Shown: positions 1 to 4,664 of the stretch, in pieces
Layout of the letters: every line of letters begins with the position of its first letter
How positions within the stretch are numbered: the first letter of the stretch is position 1
Assembly: GCA_002431285.1 (NCBI GenBank)
Contig: DJEF01000004.1
Coordinates: forward strand, 902 to 11,955
DNA from: Ruminococcaceae bacterium UBA5905
Lineage (GTDB): Bacteria; Bacillota; Clostridia; Oscillospirales; Acutalibacteraceae
DNA: 11,054 nt
Direction of reading: 5' to 3'
The notes under the pieces: generated by a model
Databases searched by the model: none
Told to the model about the DNA's origin: nothing
Seen by the model: only the letters and a program-made list of their open reading frames with translations
Translations under genes and position numbers: made by a program

Positions 1-1264
1 TATTCTGGGCGGTAATGCCGTAGGTGCCGGTGGGGTTGCTGCCAACACCGGCAAGAGAAGCGTTCTTTACATTGTCGAAAGAGCAGCCGACCACACGGAT
101 GTTTTTACTGATATCCAATCCAAGCAGACCGCCACTGGAACTGCCGATATCAGCCGTTGTTACCTTGCCCGCTGCGTGGCATTTTTCCAGCTTGACAAAC
201 TCGCTCTCCTCGCCATTATTATTGTCTTCATCGTAACAAGCCGTGCCGAGGAAACCTCCTGTTCTGGGCTCCCATCTGTCCACATTGCTCTTGACATCGC
301 CCATGGCAATGCTGTTTGTAATAGTCACATTAGTTTGAGCAAAGCCCGCAAAGCCGCCAAGATTCCAGTCGCCTGCTTCCACATTACCGAAAGCTGCACA
401 GTGCTTCACAGCGGTATCCCAGAACAGGACGCCGGCAAAGCCGCCGGTGCACCAGCCATTGCTGGTCACATCGCCCTTGGCAACGCAGTCGGTAAACTCA
501 GACGCAAAAGCATTTCCTACAAAGCCGCCGGCGGTGTTGTAACCGTTCACCTTGACATCGGCCGTGCAATTCTCAAAATGGATATAGTTGCTATCCCCCA
601 CAAGACCGGCCGCATTCTTAGTGGACTCGACCGTGCCGGAGACTGTGCAGTTTTTGATGACTGAATAATTCGTACCATACATGGTGTTGATGCGACCAAT
701 GAGCAGGCCGGCGCCGTACCAATCCTCAGTAGTTGCATTGCCGTCGCCGGCAAACACCGTGCCGTTTTCCACGGTCAGGTTCTGAATGATCGGCTCCTCG
801 CTGCCAATGGATGCAATGACGCCGAACAGACCGGCGCTGCGGTTCTTGCCCCACGAATTGCCCGTCCGCTCATCCACATACAGGCCGGTGATCTTTTTAC
901 CGTTGCCGTCAAAATATCCCTGAAATGCCTTCGCATCGCCGCCGCCGGAGGCATAAGTCTCGTAGCCCAGAGGCGTCCAGACATGGCCGGACAGATCAAT
1001 ATCGGCCGTGAGCTTGAAATACTCCTTGGTGTGGGTCTTACTGCCAGCTCCGCTGTTGACATCCGCGGCCAGCAGCGCCAGCTGCTCCGCCGTGGCGATC
1101 TGATAGGGATCAGCCTTAGTGCCGGCGCCGCCGGCAAAGGCAGAGGCGGCGTAGTCTGTCCAAAGTCCCTGCGGCGCCGCCGTATCCGCCATCGCGATCG
1201 GCAGACAGGCGACCGCAATGCAGAGACTGAGCGCCAGACAAAGAACGGTTTGCTTCAACTTCAT
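1..1264 (-). CDS. Secreted GLUG-repeat surface protein (partial, C-terminus outside window)
   Basis: The frame is open from ATG at 1264 to the left edge, giving 421 residues with no stop. Residues 1-26 form a signal peptide: MKLK, a hydrophobic core, then AMA before Asp27 as a likely signal peptidase I site. Residues 47-100 contain GTKADPYQIATAEQLALLA, YFKLTADIDLSG and WTPLG, and residues 115-130 contain FQGYFDGNGKKITGLYV. These blocks commonly precede GLUG repeats in secreted bacterial proteins. Repeats of the type AGLFG, AAGLVG, AGGFVG, TGGFAG, LGGFAG, TGGFLG and SGGLLG occur near residues 144, 219, 245, 273, 302, 335 and 377, about 27-42 apart, alternating with NC/DC-x-A-x-G-x-V strands, which suggests a beta-solenoid. 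GLUG-containing proteins are mostly extracellular and some are adhesins; the substrate here is unknown. The start is supported by GGAGG at 1274-1278, 9 nt upstream. The anchor, if any, lies outside the window. Confidence 0.88.
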   Translation of the reverse strand, partial: MKLKQTVLCLALSLCIAVACLPIAMADTAAPQGLWTDYAASAFAGGAGTKADPYQIATAEQLALLAADVNSGAGSKTHTKEYFKLTADIDLSGHVWTPLGYETYASGGGDAKAFQGYFDGNGKKITGLYVDERTGNSWGKNRSAGLFGVIASIGSEEPIIQNLTVENGTVFAGDGNATTEDWYGAGLLIGRINTMYGTNYSVIKNCTVSGTVESTKNAAGLVGDSNYIHFENCTADVKVNGYNTAGGFVGNAFASEFTDCVAKGDVTSNGWCTGGFAGVLFWDTAVKHCAAFGNVEAGDWNLGGFAGFAQTNVTITNSIAMGDVKSNVDRWEPRTGGFLGTACYDEDNNNGEESEFVKLEKCHAAGKVTTADIGSSSGGLLGLDISKNIRVVGCSFDNVKNASLAGVGSNPTGTYGITAQN

Positions 1265-1322
1265 AGTTCCATACCTCCGTTAAAGTTCGTGGCAAATGCC
1301 GTGTATATTCCAAAAGCCGCCG

Positions 1323-1352
1323 CATCCCTCCGCCCAAAGGCCGTGAAGGATG
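1323..1352 (-). other. Possible hairpin in the leader of the GLUG-repeat gene
   Basis: The 187-nt gap between the small upstream gene and the GLUG-repeat gene contains one notable structure. Read on the minus strand, CAUCCUUC pairs with GAGGGAUG (8 bp, one G-U), and GCC pairs with GGC inside, around a UUUG loop. No U tract follows, so it is not a terminator. No convincing promoter was found in this gap, so the GLUG-repeat gene may be co-transcribed with the upstream gene. The function of the hairpin is unknown and it may be chance in GC-rich sequence. Confidence 0.25.
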
Positions 1353-1451
1353 ACAGCGCCTTTACCGACTCGTCAGCGGCGATACCGCCGCATGGTGTGC
1401 GGGATGAGACCGGGCATACGCTCCTGCCCTCTACGAAAAAAGCCGCCCCGT

Positions 1452-1718
1452 TCACCGCCAGAGGTCGTCCTCTTCCCACAGGTGCTTCGGTCGCTCTGAC
1501 GGGTCGCCCCGCAGGACCGCCGTCACCGCCTCTCTGCTGAGATCCGCGTAATCGCCGCCATACAAATACCGTGCCGCATCCCGCAGCTCCGGGAGCGTGT
1601 ACGGATCCAGATCCAGCGAGGCAGCCACCACCCGCGCCGCTGTCAGATTGATCTCGGAACGCATATCCGACAGGTATTCGCATTGGATTCCTTCGCATAT
1701 TCTGTCAAGCAGACCCAT
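1452..1718 (-). CDS. Small hypothetical protein (88 residues)
   Basis: I do not recognise a family. The chosen start is ATG at 1718, because AAGGAG lies 8 nt upstream (1727-1732); the frame stays open to 1784 but has no comparable ribosome site there. The protein begins MGLLDRICEG and ends KHLWEEDDLWR. The middle (about residues 24-72) looks largely helical, with alternating Ala/Leu and Asp/Arg. The C-terminus is acidic and Trp-rich. There is no signal peptide or membrane segment, so it is probably cytoplasmic. It has its own promoter at 1795-1824 and precedes the GLUG-repeat gene on the same strand by 187 nt. Its codons look natural and the start signals are good, which is why it is called over the other frames here. 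Confidence 0.68.
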   Translation of the reverse strand: MGLLDRICEGIQCEYLSDMRSEINLTAARVVAASLDLDPYTLPELRDAARYLYGGDYADLSREAVTAVLRGDPSERPKHLWEEDDLWR

Positions 1719-1794
1719 ACCGTATTCTCCTTGTCCTGCTCCGGTTCGTGCATCCGCACTCAGACGGGCGCTTTCCGCGCCCATATGCAGACGT

Positions 1795-1824
1795 ATTGTA
1801 GCCTCCGACCGACGGAAAAATCAA
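1795..1824 (-). promoter_or_regulatory. Promoter of the 88-residue protein gene
   Basis: On the minus strand, TTGATT (1824-1819) and TACAAT (1800-1795) are separated by 18 nt, a good sigma-A type match. Transcription would start near 1788, giving a leader of about 70 nt. This leader includes a small GGGCGC/GCGCCC hairpin before the AAGGAG ribosome site. Confidence 0.6.
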
Positions 1825-1831
1825 GGGGGTT

Positions 1832-1862
1832 GGCACAAGCGGCTCGAAAACGGCACAAGCGG
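1832..1862. repeat. Two 11-bp direct repeats between divergent promoters
   Basis: GGCACAAGCGG occurs at 1832-1842 and again at 1852-1862, 20 bp apart start to start, about two helical turns. The pair lies just upstream of the small gene's -35 element (minus strand) and 58 bp before the hflX -35 element (plus strand). Direct repeats on one face of the helix between divergent promoters suggest an operator, but no regulator can be named. The core CAAGCGG recurs twice more in the hflX leader (2035-2041, 2060-2066), where it has an RNA-pairing role instead. Confidence 0.45.
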
Positions 1863-1919
1863 TCGCACGCCGATCGACCGGGCCGCCAAACAATCACGCG
1901 CCGCACCGAAAAGCGGGCG

Positions 1920-1948
1920 TTGAATATTCTCTGCGGGTGTGGTACAAT
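1920..1948 (+). promoter_or_regulatory. hflX promoter (extended -10)
   Basis: TTGAAT (1920-1925) and TACAAT (1943-1948) are 17 nt apart, and TGG directly before the -10 makes it an extended -10 promoter. Transcription would start near 1955, giving a leader of about 180 nt before the hflX start. Confidence 0.72.
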
Positions 1949-2014
1949 AGACAGAGCCGTCGGGTGCGCAAGGGGGTCCGCCCCGGCAGCCGAGGTACGC
2001 AGGAATACGATCGG

Positions 2015-2050
2015 ATGCCGCCGCTTGCCCCCGTCAAGCGGTGGGCATGA
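2015..2050 (+). CDS. Possible leader peptide of hflX (11 codons)
   Basis: ATG at 2015 opens an 11-codon frame, MPPLAPVKRWA, ending at TGA 2048-2050. AGGA at 2001-2004 lies 10 nt upstream as a modest ribosome site. The stop overlaps a second ATG at 2047 that opens a 3-codon frame ending at TAA 2056-2058. Almost all of the 11-codon frame lies inside the 2018-2044 hairpin, so translation would unfold that hairpin and could change folding of the terminator downstream. The peptide is Pro-rich and basic, but no known drug-stalling motif was recognised. Translation is inferred from position, not proven. Confidence 0.4.
   Translation: MPPLAPVKRWA
2018..2044 (+). promoter_or_regulatory. Leader hairpin, candidate antiterminator/anti-antiterminator arm
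   Basis: CCGCCGCTTG (2018-2027) pairs with CAAGCGGTGG (2035-2044) over 10 bp with one G-U and a 7-nt loop. The same 5' arm, CCGCTTG (2021-2027), is also exactly complementary to CAAGCGG at 2060-2066, which overlaps the foot of the terminator (outer arm 2064-2067). The two pairings exclude each other, as expected for an attenuation switch. Confidence 0.5.
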
Positions 2051-2063
2051 TGGGATAAACAAG

Positions 2064-2096
2064 CGGGACGGCCGGGAACGGCCGCCGCCCGTTTTT
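2064..2096 (+). terminator. Intrinsic terminator inside the hflX leader (attenuator)
   Basis: CGGCCG (2069-2074) pairs with CGGCCG (2079-2084) around a GGAA tetraloop. CGGG (2064-2067) pairs with CCCG (2088-2091) across a small internal loop, and TTTTT follows directly (2092-2096). It lies between the hflX promoter and its start codon, so full-length message requires read-through. An antibiotic-induced attenuator upstream of an HflX homologue has been described in Listeria, so regulation by ribosome stalling is plausible here. Confidence 0.65.
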
Positions 2097-2135
2097 ATCC
2101 GACCGCAAGTATACACGGAAGGGAGACGAGCCGCC

Positions 2136-3416
2136 ATGGCACAGCCGCTGTACGAAACCGAGGACGAGCGTCGGGAGCGGGCGCTGCTGGTCAGCGTAGA
2201 CACCGGAGAATTTGACGCCGCCGTATCGCTGGAGGAGCTGGCAGAGCTGGCCGCCACCGCCGGGGCCGAGGTGGTGGACACCGCCATCCAGAAAAAGGAG
2301 GCCCCGGACAAGGCCACCTGCCTTGGCTCCGGGCGGGCGGAGGAGCTGGCGCGGCAATGCGCCGCCGAGGACGTCGACCTGGTGATCGTAGACCGGGAGC
2401 TGTCCCCCACCCAGCAGCGGAATCTGGAGGATGTATTCCCCTGCCGGGTCATCGACCGTACCACGCTGATCCTGGATATTTTCGCCGGACGGGCCCAGTC
2501 GGCGGAAGGACGGCTGCAGGTGGAGCTGGCGCAGCTGCAATACCGGCTGCCCCGGCTGAGTGGGCAGGGAGCGGCGCTGTCCCGGCTGGGGGGCGGCATC
2601 GGCACCCGAGGCCCCGGTGAAAGCAAGCTGGAGAGCGACAGGCGTCATATCCGCCGCCGCATCACGGCGCTGCGGGAACAGCTGGAAAAGCTGGACAGCC
2701 AGCGCACCCTGCGGCGGCAGCGCCGCCGCAAGGACGGCATTCCCACCGTGGCGCTGGTAGGCTATACCAACGCCGGGAAGTCCACCCTGCTCAACGCTCT
2801 CACCGATGCCGGAGTGCTGGCGGAAGATAAACTGTTCGCCACCCTCGACCCCACCGCCCGGGCGCTGCGGCTGCCGGACGGACGGCAGGTGATGCTGGTG
2901 GACACGGTGGGATTTGTGCGGCGGCTGCCCCACCAGCTGGTGCAGGCTTTCCGCTCCACGCTGGAGGAAGCTGTGGAGGCGGATGTGATCCTCAATATCT
3001 GCGATGCCTCCAGCCCCTATGCGGCGGAGCATTTGCAGGTGACAGGCGCGCTGCTGGCGGAGCTGGGCTGCGGCGAGCATCCCATCTTACAGGTGATGAA
3101 CAAGTGGGACCGGGTCATCGCTGCCCCGGCGGAAGAAACGGACCTCCGGGTGTGCATCAGCGCCCGCACCGGGCAGGGGCTGCCCCAGCTGCTGGAACGG
3201 GTGGCGGCGCTGCTGCCCCCGGATCGGCGGCGGGTGACGCTGCTGCTGCCCTTTTCCCAGGGGGCGCTGGCGGAGCAATGCCGCCGGGAGGGACAGGTGG
3301 AGCGGGAAGCATACGTGCCGGAGGGGTTGCGCATGACCGTGACGCTGGGAGCGCGCCTGCTGGCGGAAACTGCCCCTTTTGTGACGGATGCCGCCGAAAA
3401 TCCGGATGTAGACTGA
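2136..3416 (+). CDS. hflX: Ribosome-associated GTPase HflX
   Basis: HflX binds the 50S subunit or 70S ribosome and splits stalled or hibernating ribosomes by GTP hydrolysis; some homologues give resistance to macrolides and lincosamides. The 426-residue product has the family layout. The N-terminal domain (about 15-195) carries ELSPTQQRNLE (88-98), DRTTLILDIFAGRAQSAEGR (107-126), and the Gly-rich GGGIGTRGPGESKLE (152-165). A basic coiled helix follows at about 166-200. The G domain has the P-loop GYTNAGKST (209-217), TLDPT (236-240), DTVGF (256-260), NKWD (322-325) and SA (342-343). All nucleotide-binding motifs look intact. ATG 2136 is chosen because GGAAGGGAG (2117-2125) lies 10 nt upstream and the family N-terminus begins here. 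The frame stays open back to 1683, but that part covers the promoter and leader and is not coding. Length is normal. It is apparently monocistronic. Confidence 0.97.
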   Translation: MAQPLYETEDERRERALLVSVDTGEFDAAVSLEELAELAATAGAEVVDTAIQKKEAPDKATCLGSGRAEELARQCAAEDVDLVIVDRELSPTQQRNLEDVFPCRVIDRTTLILDIFAGRAQSAEGRLQVELAQLQYRLPRLSGQGAALSRLGGGIGTRGPGESKLESDRRHIRRRITALREQLEKLDSQRTLRRQRRRKDGIPTVALVGYTNAGKSTLLNALTDAGVLAEDKLFATLDPTARALRLPDGRQVMLVDTVGFVRRLPHQLVQAFRSTLEEAVEADVILNICDASSPYAAEHLQVTGALLAELGCGEHPILQVMNKWDRVIAAPAEETDLRVCISARTGQGLPQLLERVAALLPPDRRRVTLLLPFSQGALAEQCRREGQVEREAYVPEGLRMTVTLGARLLAETAPFVTDAAENPDVD

Positions 3417-3467
3417 TACTATCTGTACAATTTAGTGTTATCAATACAAATCGTATTATAAATATCG

Positions 3468-3503
3468 AAATGCCGTCGGAGTAACTGCTCCGACGGCATT
3501 TTT
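3468..3503 (+). terminator. Intrinsic terminator of hflX
   Basis: TGCCGTCGGAG (3471-3481) and CTCCGACGGCA (3488-3498) form a perfect stem, extended by three A-T pairs (3468-3470 with 3499-3501), with a 6-nt loop. TTTTT spans 3499-3503. It starts 52 nt after the hflX stop. The opposite strand has a weaker T-rich tail and may also stop araC transcription. Confidence 0.9.
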
Positions 3504-3717
3504 GACAGCTTCCGGGGAACGGGCTTTGCTTCATCCGGGCACATAAGGCGTTATTGCCGCAGCCATTCCCCGATAACGCGCGCAGAGCGAACACCTCCGG
3601 CGCGGAACGGGCAGACCGGCCTCCGGGCACCGCTCTGCCGTTTCCCGGAACACCGCCAAGCCGACCGGCCGGGCCGAAAAGGTTCCTCCTGCGCCGGTCC
3701 CTTTCGGTCGACTTTCT
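3504..3717. other. Intergenic region between convergent hflX and araC genes
   Basis: No gene with a credible start was seen. A 7-bp inverted repeat, GCGTTAT (3548-3554) and ATAACGC (3573-3579), and a stem-like CCGAAAAGG/CCTTTCGG pair near 3673-3706 are present, but neither is followed by a T tract. No dedicated araC terminator was found here apart from the reverse side of the hflX terminator. Confidence 0.5.
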
Positions 3718-4518
3718 TCACTTCACCTCCCGGCGATATTTCTGCGCATACGCCTGGGGCGAATAGCCGGTGGCCTGCTTGAAGTATTTTGAAAAATAGT
3801 AAATGGTATGAAATCCGCAGCTCTCGGAAACGGCGGTCACCGAGAGGGTGCTGTATTGCAGCATTTTTTCGGCAAGCTCCAACCGGGTTTTCAGAAGATC
3901 GCTTTTCGGCGAACAGCCGAACTGCTTTTTGTACAGCGCGGAAAAGCGGCTGGGCGAATAGCCGCACAGCGCCGCCATTGACGCAAGCGTCCAGTCCCGC
4001 CGGGGGTTCTGTATTATGTCACTTCTGGCATCCGCAAGCCGTGTCTCGGCAGTCCGGAAGGTCTCTGTGCGACTGTACATCCGGTACAGGTCGATCACCA
4101 TTTCGGTGACAATGCAGTTCATTTTGTCGCGGCAGCCCTCCAGCTTGAGGGTCATTTCTTTTTTGATGCCCTCGATGTATCGGCGCAGCGCCTGGGGCTG
4201 TCCCACGGAGAACGCCGTATTGCGGGGCAGCGGATAGGCTGTCAGCAGCTCTGCAAAGCCGTCGCCGCCGATATAGACCCAGTCGTTGCGAAACCCCTCC
4301 GCCGCATCCGGCCGGGGGCCGTGCCGCACCACCTGCCCCGGCTCCATGATCAGCACATCCCCGGCACGGCCTTCCAGGAGACGCCTATCCCTCTCATATA
4401 AAAACGGATCCTCAAAGCAGCAGACCGTATAATAATCAAAAATCGCCCGGCGGCAAAATTCGCCCCTGCCGTGGGGCTGACGAATCCCGTAAAACAAAAT
4501 GCGCATGAAACAGCGCAC
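3718..4518 (-). CDS. AraC-family transcriptional regulator
   Basis: This 266-residue protein has an N-terminal cupin-like sensor part (about 1-150, including GDVLIMEPGQVVRHG, residues 53-67, typical of AraC-type ligand domains). A C-terminal double helix-turn-helix DNA-binding domain follows (about 165-266). Helix-turn-helix 1 is WTLASMAALCGYSPSRFSALYKKQFG and helix-turn-helix 2 is SVTAVSESCGFHTIYYFSKYFKQATGYSPQAY. The ending GYSPQAYAQKYR matches the family C-terminal signature. The start is GTG 4518, because GGAGAGG lies just upstream at suitable spacing; ATG 4506 (MRILFYG) is the alternative but has no ribosome site at a good distance. It is divergent from the beta-mannosidase and probably activates it on sensing a mannose-containing oligosaccharide. 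The ligand is inferred from the neighbour only. Confidence 0.93.
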   Translation of the reverse strand: MRCFMRILFYGIRQPHGRGEFCRRAIFDYYTVCCFEDPFLYERDRRLLEGRAGDVLIMEPGQVVRHGPRPDAAEGFRNDWVYIGGDGFAELLTAYPLPRNTAFSVGQPQALRRYIEGIKKEMTLKLEGCRDKMNCIVTEMVIDLYRMYSRTETFRTAETRLADARSDIIQNPRRDWTLASMAALCGYSPSRFSALYKKQFGCSPKSDLLKTRLELAEKMLQYSTLSVTAVSESCGFHTIYYFSKYFKQATGYSPQAYAQKYRREVK

Positions 4519-4549
4519 CGCCTCTCCGCATCGCTTTGTTCAGTCGAAA

Positions 4550-4576
4550 ACTATAAATTTCCAGTCAAAAAACCAA
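4550..4576 (-). promoter_or_regulatory. Candidate araC promoter
   Basis: On the minus strand, TATAGT (4555-4550) is a good -10. TTGGTT (4576-4571) is a possible -35 with a short 15-nt spacer. Short spacing suggests a weak or activator-dependent promoter. The leader would be about 25 nt. Confidence 0.4.
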
Positions 4577-4605
4577 TTGATACACACATAGTATCACAAT
4601 AAACT
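4577..4605 (+). promoter_or_regulatory. Mannosidase promoter with embedded inverted repeat
   Basis: TTGATA (4577-4582) and TAAACT (4600-4605) are 17 nt apart; the -10 matches consensus at four of six bases, consistent with an activated promoter. Overlapping it, TGATAC (4578-4583) and GTATCA (4591-4596) form a perfect inverted repeat with a 7-nt spacer, a candidate operator for a repressor or for AraC binding. Transcription would start near 4612. Confidence 0.5.
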
Positions 4606-4664
4606 ATAAATAGCAAGCCATCTTTCCATCGGTCAAGAAAACCATTGTAAGGAGATGTCCGCCT

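Larger units (their letters stand above)
4548..4611. repeat. Direct repeat pair in the araC/mannosidase control region
   Basis: AAACTATAAAT occurs at 4548-4558 and 4601-4611, 53 bp apart, close to five helical turns. Copy 1 covers the proposed araC -10 (minus strand) and copy 2 overlaps the proposed mannosidase -10. AraC-type proteins often bind direct repeats, so these are candidate operators, but A/T-rich promoter sequence can also produce such matches. Confidence 0.45.

Noticed and set aside
1354..1373. CTGACGA resembling a hammerhead ribozyme core on the minus strand
   Set aside because: The required GAAA segment and flanking stems are absent.
1261..1698. 145-codon minus-strand frame whose stop overlaps the GLUG gene start (ATGA)
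   Set aside because: The overlap looks like translational coupling, but the frame overlaps the better-supported 88-residue gene, is Gly/Arg-rich and lacks a ribosome site.
1683..2135. In-frame upstream extension of hflX by about 150 codons
   Set aside because: The stretch covers two promoters, direct repeats and a terminator, is low-complexity basic sequence, and the HflX family begins at the ATG at 2136 with a good ribosome site.
3673..3706. Stem CCGAAAAGG/CCTTTCGG after araC as a terminator
   Set aside because: The stem needs a bulge and has no following T tract on either strand.
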